Shown one piece after another: positions 34,860-46,200 of a DNA stretch of 64,000 nucleotides. The position numbers and the translations under genes are program-made. Numbering within the stretch: the stretch's first letter is position 1; the number at the start of each line of letters is the position of its first letter. Origin of the DNA: Artocarpus heterophyllus (lineage: Eukaryota; Streptophyta; Magnoliopsida; Rosales; Moraceae); NCBI GenBank assembly GCA_025403435.1, contig CM046339.1, positions 1,256,212 to 1,320,211 of the forward strand, read 5' to 3'. Under the pieces are notes generated by a model. That model was given only the letters and a program-made list of their open reading frames with translations. It was not told where the DNA came from and searched no databases.

Positions 34860-37298
34860 CTTGGACACTTATGTTTGGAATATAGCGTTCCGTTCGGTCG
34901 CAATGTTACCCTAATTTCGGCTTGAAGTTTCCAATCGTTAAACGCCCTAACAATGTGTCATGATTAAAATAAATTAATAAACACAATTATGTAAAACTTA
35001 ACATAGTTAATTTTATAAAAAAAATGATACTTACAATCTTGTAAGTGATACGAAATCATCATACGGTGGGTGTCTGAGAGGACCAAACCAATATATTTAG
35101 TCATCCCACAGTGAAACAAGTGCTAACATCGAATGTTCTCTAACATTGTATGGCACAAAAAAGAATTTCCTCCTCGACGCTTGAGCTAATAGGCAAAGGA
35201 GTAATGTGGCACACTTTTCTAACATCACTTTGTAGGTCTCTTGCAACATTTGAAACAATGGGTGGAGATATGAAGCCAAAATCGTGTGCCTTGTCTTGAA
35301 GTTCTCAATATTCTACCAAAAAATACAATGAAAATAATGCAGGATAGAGCTATTACCTGAGGTATACCATTATACTGTTCGCCTCGATTTTTATCAAAGG
35401 TGATGAAGTAGTAAATGTCTTCATACCCCACATAGATAGCCATTTTATTGCCAGTAATTATTTCCGGTATCGAGAGCTGAACCATCAACTCATCGCACAT
35501 TAAAGAATATGCGTACAAAGCCAACTACATAAATTCTGGAGGTACTAAAGAGAAATTAAATATAGGCAGTGGCTCATTCACAACAGTTGCTTCTAACCAC
35601 TCATTCTTGCTCTACCTTAGGTTGTCATTGTCTTGCCTTTATAGACTTTTTTTGGTGTTTCTTTCCCTCTATATCTTGAGAAATGCGACTAGGCACTCGA
35701 CTCGTCTTTGTTATTGCAACAACTTCAATTAACCTTTTTGGCCATGCAACGAAGCTTCTAGTGACTTCACCCATAGTTGTTGCTTCAAATGTCAAAACAG
35801 GCAATTTAGCTGTTCTAACTCTAGTGGTAATGATGTTAATGCACATGTTTTCATCCCCTAAGGGTCTTCCATAGATTGTATTAGTTAGAAGACTCCATAC
35901 CCAGGCCTTTTCAGACGCAACAAGTGTGCAACCACTATTAATTCTATCATTAACAAAAAGCCTGTATTCTTGATATTATTCGGGCTCTTAACGATGAGGT
36001 GACAATTGGACTTTTGGAGCTTGTAGAGCTTCTGCTACATTGTTAAGAGGGTTGCAACTAGCCTTGAATCTATTGCATTGTGAGATGCTCTCATCCGTCA
36101 GCCTAGCACGTCCTTGGGAAATAAATTTGGTCACAAGACCTCACAGTTTTGCAATTTTTATCTACATCTTTGACATTTGGAATCAAATTTTGAACTTGGT
36201 TGGAGGTCAAAGTATTGAGACTACTTCACATCCTTAGATTGACTATAAACACATCCTAAATGTTCCAGTTTCCCTAGTGTCCTTTTCCGTGTTTCATCAT
36301 TACCAACGGACTCAAAAGTCCCTTGACTTTGTTGCATCGTGTACTTATCCGATAAAACAACAACAAACCAAGTTGTTCTTAATATGCTTCAATAGTTATA
36401 AAATTACAAATCAATAATTTGAGTTTAATAAACTTGCAATCAAGTTCCCAATTTGTGCTACTCTTGGATTTTTAAATTATTAATAAGGACTTTGACATGA
36501 TTTTACCCATAACTCCTCCCTAATGGTAGCACACCCATCTAAGCTAAGTGTATTTTTCTATGTTAGTAACGTATTAATGATAGAATAATTGATATATGTA
36601 ATACGAGTAAGATAATAACGTACCAATAATTGCTCGAGCAATCTATATCTGTCTTAGCCAACCATAGAAACGTATCCATTTTCTACTCTTATTTTCTTGT
36701 GTTAGTTGATAGCAGTTGGAATTTAATGAAATGCTGATACTTAACAAAAGCTTCCCAACAATCATCACCTATAAAGGAGTAGTAGTGTACTACTATAGGA
36801 GGCTACTTAACTACATTTTCATTATCCTCCAAAATAGAAAGGTTGGGGTTTACAAAAGTGACGTAGAGGTAGGATCTAAACCCTTTTGCTAATTTGCCAC
36901 AAATCTTTAAAGCTTTTTCCCTATACCACCACTCAATTGTGAAAGCTTCGTAAATCTCTCTCCAAACAACATTTTTTACCTGGTTCAAATCCTTAGTTCT
37001 CCAATCTTTAATCCATATTAGAATGTGTTCTCAACTAAGGACTCCAATCTAACTACTCAATTCACTTTAAGGTGTGCTTTTTGGTTGGCCTTTTGTATCA
37101 AATGTCACTTCTATTCTTAAACCTCTCTTCTTCATCCGATGAACTTTTTTCATTAAAGTAGCTTTCTGCTACTTTGGGATAAAATTTGATGTGCATTTGG
37201 GGCTTGCTAACATGTTTTGCCTTGCTATATTGAGAGAAAGATGGCATGCACTCTTCATACTTTTTATTATAGTGGTCATTATCGCTCTTTTGAGACAT
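34860..37298 (-). pseudogene. CACTA C gene 2 relic with Ulp1-like region
   Basis: ATG at 37298 gives MSQKSDNDHYNKKYEECMPS. Segments then follow as in copy B: KALKICGKLAKGFRSYLYVT (36803-36988), TRVRTAKLPVLTFEATTMGE and VEVVAITKTSRVPS (35625-35846), MAIYVGYEDIYYFITF (35225-35524), and PYNVREHSMLALVSLWDD (35097-35279), where the conserved HW is HS. The following stretch reads IYWFGPLRH, with the Asp of FDPL changed to Gly. Loss of both expected catalytic positions plus multiple stops shows decay beyond that of B. Confidence 0.72.
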
Positions 37299-37319
37299 TT
37301 TACCTAATCTAAACCAAAT

Positions 37320-38380
37320 CATCATGGAAATACAAACACATAAATTAACATAAATCCAACGTCACTAGCGTATGATATACAATATGATCGATAAAGTTAT
37401 GGGAAGAAAGAACAACCACAAAATAAAAAATAGAACAATACGATTATTTGGAAGATTCAAACATATGTGTCCGTATAGATATAGACATATAGGAGATCAA
37501 TTGAAGTATGATTATTTGAATCCCAATTATGTAATGACAAGTTAATGAATAGAATGGCACTGAAAAATAAAAACAAATTAATAAAAAGTTGACTTGTATA
37601 AGCTTATCACAGTTAGCAAAATGAGGACACTCTTTTTTCTTGGCTTTAACAAATTTTCTATGAATCATTTAAGAATTGTCATAAATTTTTATTTTTATTT
37701 TGTATGTGTTGTTAAATTTTTAATAGAGCATATAAAATAAGGGCAAAAACAAAAAGGAAAAGAAAAAATATTTTAAGTGACAGGCTATATACATTTATGT
37801 TCCAAGATTATAACAAACAAGTTGTTAACATGGTATACAACAATAATATACAAAGCACCATACTTTATTATTTTTATGTTTTTTGAATTTTATATGGAAT
37901 TTTTTTAATTTCATATGCCAATAAACATTATTCCATAATAACAGAAACTACAAAGAAATCAAAAAAGGAAAAAAAAAAAAAAAGACGAGAGCTTTGCTAT
38001 TTACATCGTGCTCGTAACAGTAGGCATGCAAATCTAAAATATGCCTCTAATGAATTATCGATTATTTGTTTCATTTATTAAACAACAAAAACGTTACCAC
38101 GACGAACAAAAAAACACAAAACAAAAAATGGACTTATTGAACAACGGCGATGGTGACAGCCTGGGCTTGAGTAGACGGTGGTTTGAGTCCATGGCGGTGG
38201 CGGCGATGGCGGGTTGGGTTGACGGTGAAGGTAGCAATGGTGAGGGTGAGAAAGTATGAAGGAGAATGAGAGTTAGAGTTTAGGGCGGCAAAGAGATTTT
38301 GAGTTATTTCAAAGTATAAAGCCCTAGATAGGGCAAGGTTTGGAGAGGGGGTTAAAACTACACCGTTTAGCCCCACATTA
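37320..38380. other. Interior of CACTA C between gene 2 and the internal array
   Basis: It is mostly AT-rich sequence with no recognised protein. 38140-38345 is GC-richer (GGCGGTGGCGGCGATGG) and holds the frame at 38041-38259. By position it corresponds to the low-complexity block (11235-12250) of B, but it lacks both the ACATATT and the G-rich tracts. Confidence 0.5.
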
Positions 38381-38395
38381 CACAATGGTTTTCTG

Positions 38396-38451
<56 letters not shown>

Positions 38452-38605
38452 ATCATGTGATATTAAGGTACTATGACATTTTAAAAAAAAACCATCGTGT
38501 AAGCTTAAATATTCCACGACGATTTTTATAAAAAAAACCATCGTGGAATGATAAATTGTCACGACATTAAAAAAAAAAAGTTATGAAATGTTAAAATTTC
38601 AAGGT
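38380..38605. repeat. Internal array of CACTA C with 54-base poly(A) run
   Basis: It holds copies of AAAAACCATCGTGGAA-type motifs between the two genes, as in element B. An uninterrupted A run spans 38396-38449, directly followed by CCATCATGTG. It appears to be an expanded A tract of one array unit. Confidence 0.75.
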
Positions 38606-38764
38606 GGTCAACCCGTGTGTTATGCCTCTAATGGCCTAGAGTTTTTACTTTTTGTTGTTTGATCACAAACATAACTATTTATAGATATATCCCTTACCCT
38701 AAAAAAGGAAGAAAACATTGAAATAAAAAAATATATTGACATAAATTTATTCACAAATGCTCAT

Positions 38765-39742
38765 TTTTGCCTCTTTTTTTCTTTGGTTACTCAATATACA
38801 TCCATTCTACATCTTCGCAAAGCAAGTGGGAAACATCACCATCAAAATCATCAATCTCTTCAACCAGTGGCAATCCTTTTGTGAATGTGGGGATGTCCGT
38901 GCAATACTCGACAACTTCTTCACCTTCAATAACTGCTCTTGGCTTCATCAGGATGACTAGGAATACTTCCAAATCTTCGGGATCCATTGTGTAAAAAACT
39001 TGGATTGCTTATGATGCTATAATGAAAGGATTATTTTTGTATCCCATTCTTCTAAAATCAACCACCGTGATGCCATCATTATCAGCCTTAACATAGTTAT
39101 TGTCAGCCTATTGAACTTAAAAGGTGCTATACGCAATCCCCTATAATCAAGTTCCTAAATATCTTCAATGAAACCAAAGTAGTTTATGGTCCCATATACT
39201 GGATTCTTTTCCTTGGCGGAGGAAAAATATGTATAGCCTCAGCTTGGAGAGTCACACCGCTATTTTGGACAGGATACTTCTCATCTCTTTTGCGAGTGTA
39301 GAAAGTAACCAATTATGAAATCTGACATATACCTTGTAACTATCGACGACAGTCCTCTAGCTAGGTTCTTCAAGTCTTATGACATGCTTCTATCTTGTGT
39401 GGTGGAGCACTTGGCATAGATGTATGCTCTAATCCATAGCCAAAAAGTCCGGTTATGTTCATCTTGCAACTACTTCTGATTTCTTGCTCTTTTCAGGTTC
39501 ATCTTTTTTAATTACTTATGTGCACGTCAATGAAAGGCTCCACTTCATTAGCATTGTGTAAGATATAAAGACAAGCTTGCTCTCACTCTCCTAGATTTAC
39601 CGAGGAAGAATTGCCAATAGATAGTCCCCTAGCCTTAATATTTATTATCTTTGGCACTCCAATTGCTTTGGCATTGGACAAATACTCGTTACAAAATTCA
39701 ACCAATTTTTCAGCTCTGTAACTTTCTATGATACATCCCTCC
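38765..39742 (-). pseudogene. TNP2 transposase C-terminal third (element C)
   Basis: The frame at 38787-38987 reads FTKGLPLVEEIDDFDGDVSH, almost the same as FTKGLPLVEEIDNFEDDVSH of B. From about 39000 to 39742 the minus strand corresponds to the DUF4216-like and DUF4218-like parts of B, with stops and frameshifts (for example after SDI...and at the MYIE end, where B continues). Homology ends abruptly at 39742. Confidence 0.8.
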
Positions 39743-40165
39743 AACAAAATTCACTCTGCTCTCTCTCAATGTGTGTGTGTGTATATAGTACCGCTCTCCT
39801 TCTTCCTCGTACATCATGATGGCACCGTATCCATTTTGAGCCCTCTAATGCAAATTGCATAGAGGGCCTCACCATTGCTACCCGTGAATGGCTATACCTG
39901 TTTAACTTTTTGCCCTATTTCAATATTTCAATTTTTGCTTTTCCTTTAAAGTACGTGCTATTAACATATAAGGCTAGCTTCCCCGACGTTGCCAATACTT
40001 TGGACCACCACATCTTCCTGCTAAACTTTTGAGTCCTCTCCGAGAGATTTCAGTTCATTAGATTCCTTTTGTTCAGAAAAAAATGCTTTTACTTCTAGCT
40101 ACAAAAAGAAAACTTATGCAAACAGTAAAAAGGACTAAATTATAAAGAGTTTCCTACCAACAACA
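39743..40165. other. Intergenic DNA with a small hairpin
   Basis: A (GT)n stretch lies at 39770-39783. GCCCTCTAATGCAA / TTGCATAGAGGGC at 39840-39867 is an inverted repeat with one base missing in one arm. No gene is recognised. Confidence 0.5.
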
Positions 40166-40318
40166 CGTGGGATTGGGTGGTAAGAAATGCATTTTTCTTT
40201 AAGCAAAGTCTCAGGTTCGAGTCTTGTGTATGGAGAAGCATTTGTTAGGAGAGCTTCCTCCTACTACATGGTCCGACCCGGCTCGAATCCGGATTAGTGG
40301 GTAAAAAAAAAAAAAAAT
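40160..40318 (+). mobile_element. tRNA-derived SINE with poly(A) tail
   Basis: GGGATTGGGTGGTAAGAAAT has a box-A-like core, and GGTTCGAGTCT (about 40212-40222) is a good pol III box B (consensus GGTTCGANTCC). The body ends GGCTCGAATCCGGATTAGTG and runs into an A tail at 40303-40317. The size (about 160 bp) and layout fit plant tRNA-derived SINEs. No clear target-site duplication was found, so the 5' limit is approximate. Confidence 0.75.
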
Positions 40319-40594
40319 GATCATGTCCATTCAGACCCCAAGTTCAATTAAAAATTCTTGTTCAAAGCAAAAAAGAAAGTTGAAAACAAAGTTCCGAGTT
40401 TGTAAAAGTGGTATAACCTTTTCAATTCGTCCCATTCAAAAAGACTGCGGAAGAAGAAGACTTGACCACTCTCGGCATTCAAGGGAATGTAAAACTAGTG
40501 AAAAGTAAATTAGTTAAAAAAACTTAATTATAAAATTTTGTTGGTTAGAAAAGAGAAAAAAGGAGCGGGATAGAATTTAGAGGAAGTTGAGGGG

Positions 40595-40753
40595 ATGGAG
40601 TGCAAAGTGCAAATGCCGCCGTTGTTGAAAATGAAGCGTGTCCGTGTTCAACGGAACCCTCGTTCTCGTGTTAGCCTACAGAGTGTGCTTTGTTGTCACT
40701 GTTTATTAATGGTCTTACTATTGCTACTACTTCCCCTCAAATACTGGTTTCCT
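40595..40753 (+). CDS. Possible first exon of an unidentified membrane protein
   Basis: The frame begins MECKVQMPPLLKMKRVRVQR, then a basic patch, then a strongly hydrophobic run (CLLMVLLLLLLPL, residues about 35-47), as in a signal anchor. The sequence CCTG^GTAAGA at 40753/40754 is a good splice donor, so the coding part may end there instead of at the stop at 40780. No downstream exon was recognised before the IDD gene. It may be a real exon with a long intron, a decayed gene or a chance frame. Confidence 0.3.
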
Positions 40754-40780
40754 GGTAAGATTTTAAATGTGGGGTTTTGA

Positions 40781-40833
40781 CAAGTTTTTGTAACCGAAAC
40801 TTTTCACCACTTTGAATTATATATAGGGTTGTG

Positions 40834-40866
<33 letters not shown>

Positions 40867-42420
40867 GGGGACAACATTTATGCTATTTTCTTTTGTTTCT
40901 TACATGATTAGTGAGATATAAATTTAAATTAATAGAACAAATTCAAGGAATATATTTCCATAGACAATAATATATTCCTATCACAACTTTATTGATTAAT
41001 GTTAATGTATCTGTACATAAATGAAAAGGCCCTAAATATGTACATGAGAAAATTATCTATTAAGTGATTGAAAAGATGTCTAGACAACTCAATTATATAT
41101 GAATGAAAAAAGTATCTTTTTTATTTATTTAAATTATATTTTCTGAATTGAGGCATTCTTTCCAAACAGAAAGTCCAATTAGGAAATTGCTTATTGATGG
41201 TAGAAACAGGATTTTTTTCCCTTTTTTTTTTAAAATGTGGAACAGAAGATATTTACGGGTACTTGGTAATTAAGAATTAGGTTCTAAATGAAAAATCAGT
41301 TATCTGAAAAAACATCATGACTGTATGCATAGTGTTTTCGTCTATCAAAAGGATTTATGACAGTGATGCATATACATGGTTATAGTTACGCTGTCATATT
41401 GCTTTTAAGAATGACTAAATATGCTTCTAGGTAATGGCTGATCAACTGAACTCTTCCCTGAGGGAAAAGGAGAAAAATAATACTCTAGTAGGAATGGAAT
41501 AAAAACTGTCATTCAAAGTTTGAAAAGCAAGATATGGAAATTAATTAATTAGAGAGAAAAAGAAAGCTGTCCCAATCAAGAAATTTTAAAATTTCCACAA
41601 AAACAAAACTGCAGTTTTACTTAATTATGACACCATTTCCATGACTAATTAAGTATAGTAAAGTAATTAATATCTCTTTAACTAATAATTCGCCAAGCAT
41701 TAAATAACTTTGACTGTGGTTTTCCTCAACAATATCTCTGGTTGATACATTAATTATATGTCACATAAAAGAGTAGGTGACGATAGAAACAATTAGAAAG
41801 ACAAGTAGTAGTGGTATTGCAAAATCTTAAAATCAGCGAGGGGTGATTGTTTATCCATAGTGGTTGGATTAGGTCTCTCCTTAGGTCTTCTGATTGTGAT
41901 TTAATTATACCCTTTGATTATTCATTATTATTATTTATTAAAATTAGTTATAAAATATTTGCCATTTCATTCATGCCCTGATGTGACTGCAACAGGAACA
42001 TAGCATACGTAACTGAACCAACCACATTAAGCTCAGCCCCAGCAAAAAGAGCCTGACCCCTTTTTAGCTCTCTACATGTCAGCACTGACCCAAAAGGAGG
42101 GCTCTCAAAAGGCTAACAACAGTACACACCGCTTAAGCTAATTTTCAGCAGACAGCTACTTCATCAAACCAGAATTTCAAACCTTATCAGCTAGTTACCA
42201 ATCTTCAGGTGTTCTTTAATATCCCAACAGCTAGCTTTTTTATATAATTTTATTGCAATTTTTTTATTCTTTTTTCATAACTAATCCTATTGATTTTTTT
42301 TTTTTTTTTTATAACTGGGTTTAGTTTTATTCCCTGTTTTCTTTTATTTTTTTAGTTTCACTGTGAGGTCCACTTGGAAACGGTGATGCAGGAAGGTTTG
42401 TCCGGAAGTGAATAAGAAGA
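40781..42420. other. Intergenic DNA upstream of the IDD gene
   Basis: AT-rich, with a (TA)n microsatellite at 40836-40866. No coding similarity was seen. 42235-42250 (TTTTTATATAATTTTATT) and other TATA-like words exist but none is singled out. Confidence 0.55.
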
Positions 42421-42423
42421 TAC

Positions 42424-42450
42424 GAAATAAGAGAGGGAGAGAGAGAGAGG

Positions 42451-42486
<36 letters not shown>
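42424..42486. repeat. GA microsatellite upstream of the IDD gene
   Basis: A purine run dominated by GAGAGA repeats lies about 740 bases before the start codon. Such GA tracts are binding sites of plant BPC/GAGA factors and are common near promoters and 5' UTRs of developmental genes; a regulatory role here is inference. Confidence 0.6.
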
Positions 42487-42487
<1 letters not shown>

Positions 42488-42849
42488 TGCTGTTCATGCT
42501 GGCGCTGCTCTCACGCACCATTCCATGTCGTTAAGCGGCTAGGATTGGGTCCACCGACCTGAAAGCCTTACCTTTCTCTCTCTTTGTTCCTATTGCCAAT
42601 ATAATTTTTTTTAGTTTTGTGCAAATGCTTTTGATTTAAGGTAGGGGAAATTAATTTCAATTAAATCTAGGAAAAAAAAAAGGAGTGGAAATATATGTTG
42701 TTGTTTTGTATATGTGTTAATGTGCCCCCATGACACCAAATCAGCATCTATAGAGAAATTAAAGTAATATCAATTTTTTTGGGTAGCCAAAAAATTTCAC
42801 TTAAAACAAATTATGAGCTAGCTAGGAAAATAAAAATATAGAAGAAAAT

Positions 42850-43220
42850 AGAAAAAGCAGAGAAGAGAAGCCAAACAACCCTTGGTTCCAGCTCAATTTA
42901 CTTCTAAAATCCATTTTACTTTCTTGCTAGCTTTCCAATTCTCCCAGATTCCCCAAAAGCTTCTAATTACTATACAGCAGGCCTTTGAGTTGTATTTCCC
43001 TCTTTTCTCTTTTAAGTTCTGTTCTTTTTGGGATAAGATTTTAGGGAGTAGCACTCAAATTGCATGTTTGGCTGTGTTGGCTTCTAGAATTCAGGTTTGC
43101 TTTGGTAGCTGCAGATAGAGGAGAAAAAAGGAAAGCAGGCAAACACAAACAGAAGAGAAAAAGTAAATATATATACATATATATAAAGCTTCTCCTTCTT
43201 CATCAGCAAAAAAAGAGGAT
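42850..43220 (+). promoter_or_regulatory. Probable 5' UTR of the IDD gene
   Basis: CT-rich and A-rich leader-like sequence lies directly before the start codon, including a CTTCTCCTTCTTCATCAGC block at 43188-43207. The upstream edge is a guess from the change in composition near 42850. No upstream ATG frame with conserved features was identified. Confidence 0.4.
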
Positions 43221-46200
43221 ATGGCTGCTGCTTCTTCTTCTTCGGCACAAGTTCTTGGAAATAGAGAATTAGAAGAAATGAAACAACAACATTCCTCGGC
43301 ACCAACTAATTCATCAACAGCTCAACCAGCTTCAGCACAGAAGAAAAAGAGAAACCAACCCGGAACACCAAGCAAGTCTCCCAACCTGGTCTTTCTCATC
43401 CAAGATCTATTGTAAAATGGTTTTCCCAATCAAATCAAATAAATCTCACTTTCCCTTTTCCTCTTTCTTCCCTTTTTCACTTCTTATATTCCATAAAGCA
43501 ACCCTAGATTTGGAGCCACTTTTCAGTCTAAATTTGATATTAATCAAATGGCAAAACAACGAATACTAATGAGTTTCATTATTCATATATATATATATAT
43601 TGGTTTGTTTTACTTCCCCAGTCAACTTGAGCAAATCCCAGTTTTCCTTTTTCACTTGTTTGGAAAAAGTCCGTACCAAAGAAAACCCAATTTTCTTAGC
43701 CATGTCCCTTCTCGATTCATCAAATGGAAAAAGATTGGATACAGACTACTTTTGTTACATACGCACAGATTCTTTGTTTTCTTTTTCTTTTTTTTTTTTC
43801 CCTTCGTTATCATATTTCAAATAATTTTGTTAATGTTTGTCATTTTTGATGGGTAAAACACTTAAACAGATCCAGATGCGGAAGTGATAGCACTATCTCC
43901 CAGGACCCTAATGGCGACAAACAGGTTCATATGCGAGGTGTGCAACAAAGGGTTCCAAAGGGAACAGAACCTACAGCTCCACAGAAGAGGACACAACCTG
44001 CCTTGGAAGCTAAAGCAAAAGACCAACAAAGAGCCAAAGAGGAAAGTCTATCTCTGCCCCGAGCCGACGTGCGTCCACCACGACCCGTCGCGGGCCCTCG
44101 GGGACCTCACTGGAATCAAGAAGCACTACTCGCGGAAGCACGGGGAGAAGAAGTGGAAGTGCGAGAAGTGCTCAAAGAGATACGCCGTTCAGTCCGACTG
44201 GAAAGCCCATTCCAAGACATGTGGCACTAGGGAGTACCGATGTGACTGTGGCACTCTTTTCTCCAGGTAATTACTAATTAATATAAAGCTTAAGCTGTTG
44301 AGAGTGCATCAAATATAATATATTGAATCCTAATAAGCTACAATTCTAACACAATCTTTCTCCAAGCCATTGCACAAAAAGTTTTGTTTTGACCGTTCTA
44401 ACAATTAGTTGAGTACTGATGAATGAAGAGAAACAAGAATGGATCAGAGAGAGAAGGAGTAGGAGAGAGACAATCATCGTACTCGTATTCAGGGAGATGT
44501 TTGGCTTTCTTTGGTTTAGGGCTTTCAAGTCGCTTAGTAGTTCCTTTAAACTTACGAGGTTTTTAATACTTTTCTGTATTTCTTACAGATGTGTTTTTTC
44601 ATCTCTTTTATTTTGTTCTCTTTTTTTTTTGAAATTCTTTTCTAGAAGGAAGGAAGGAAAATTAGCAGAAAACATGCTCCCACGTGAATAAACTCTGGAA
44701 ACTGCCATGGTCGAAGAGGTTTCAGAATACCCAAATTCACAAACACCCAATTTTTCTTTTTCTTTTGTTTTTGATTTTCTTTTTTATTAGAAAGAGAGGG
44801 AGAGAGGAAAATAGACCCATTTCCATTTGCCTCGGGAAGACCGCCTTTTTTCGTTCTATTTCACTTGTTTTTTTCCCCTTCCCTCATATTCACGTGTTGC
44901 TATGCCGTTTAAAGATGGTGGAAGTGGTACTGAGAGGCGTTCTCATTTTACCAGGATTTGTTCTCTTATGGGTTGGCTAGATGTGATCAGTACTGTGTTC
45001 TTGCAGGTACTTGTTTTCGTGATAACTTTAAGCCTCTCACCAAATCTCTCTCTCTCTCACTCCTCTTTTCCTTTCTCAGATGCTTTTCTGTTATGGAGAG
45101 AGCTTTCAAAGTCCCGTGCTGATGCAGTTCATCATTCGGGCATATAATGGAGAGAATTAACGTGAGGTTTTGAGTATGGAAAAAACAAAGAAAAAAATAT
45201 GGAATGTTTTATTGTTTCTTTTTTAAAATCGGGGTTTGGGGTTTTAATAATTCAAGACTGGAAAAACAGACGTTTCACGAGAGCTTTTGCATTTAATGAT
45301 AATGGCCCAGAGGGAAGGACTTCCATATATGGGGTTTTCTGCATTTATTGTTCATGCTTTCACATCCTGTTTGAACTTCTCCTGTTGCATTTATTGAACA
45401 TCCAGTCCCTGAAAGTGGTATTTCTCTTCGTTGCTTCAATAATTTTTTTTTTATTCCGAGTTATGTCTAGAGAAGTCAGTGATTATCTAGCATTTTCCTT
45501 ATATCTTGGTATCTCTTCTGGGAAGCTTTCTCCAGCGAAGTTCTTCACTGTATTAATTGTTAACATACTTAAATTAGTATGTTATTAAATTGATTTTTTT
45601 TCCTTCTTTTAACGCTGCTGCCTTGAAGATTTTTCTTCTCCAGTGTATGGTTTAAATAGCTCTTAGTCACGTAATACTACTATTTGTCGGCCGGTTTAGG
45701 AGTTATCCATAGATTACCAAAAATAATATTCTTGGACAATATTATTTAGGAACATAAATAAAAATGGCACTCAATAATCAGTGTGACGGAAAAAAAAAAA
45801 AAAAAAAAAAAAGAAGAAGAAGAAAAAACTAACAACTTCAGCTAGCAATTGAATTTTTCACGTCCATAAAAAAAATTCCGTCACGGTTTTCACAAAATAA
45901 TGATGTGGGTTTGTACGTTCCATTGAACTTATCCTCGTGTGGGACCATTAATTGGTTGAGATTTCAATGGTCCATCGAACATAACTCGATCACAAGCGCT
46001 TGTTGCTTTTTTACATCCCACTATTATTCTATTGTCCTTAGAACACCGTATAATTTCATGTTCTCTCAAGTCGATTTATTTAGACAAGACTTATTGTCAT
46101 TACCGCACAGTCTCTGACTCCTATTTACCACGGGAGGTTTTAACGTAATATATTCAGTCAATCATTTTTTTTCTTCCGAATATTATTGTTTGCAGGCGTG

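Larger units (their letters stand above)
34112..39742 (-). mobile_element. CACTA element C, 3'-truncated copy of the A/B family
   Basis: The left end, CCCTACTACAAAC (34112), is one base from CACTACTACAAAC of B. It is followed by a subterminal array (34130-34510), gene 2 relics (about 34860-37298), an internal array (38380-38600) and the C-terminal third of the TNP2 gene. Similarity to B stops at ATACATCCCTCC (39742), inside the DUF4218-like part, so the right third of the element and the right terminus are missing. Confidence 0.85.

Noticed and set aside
43931..44230. 99-codon frame overlapping IDD exon 2
   Set aside because: It is a second-frame shadow of the zinc-finger exon.
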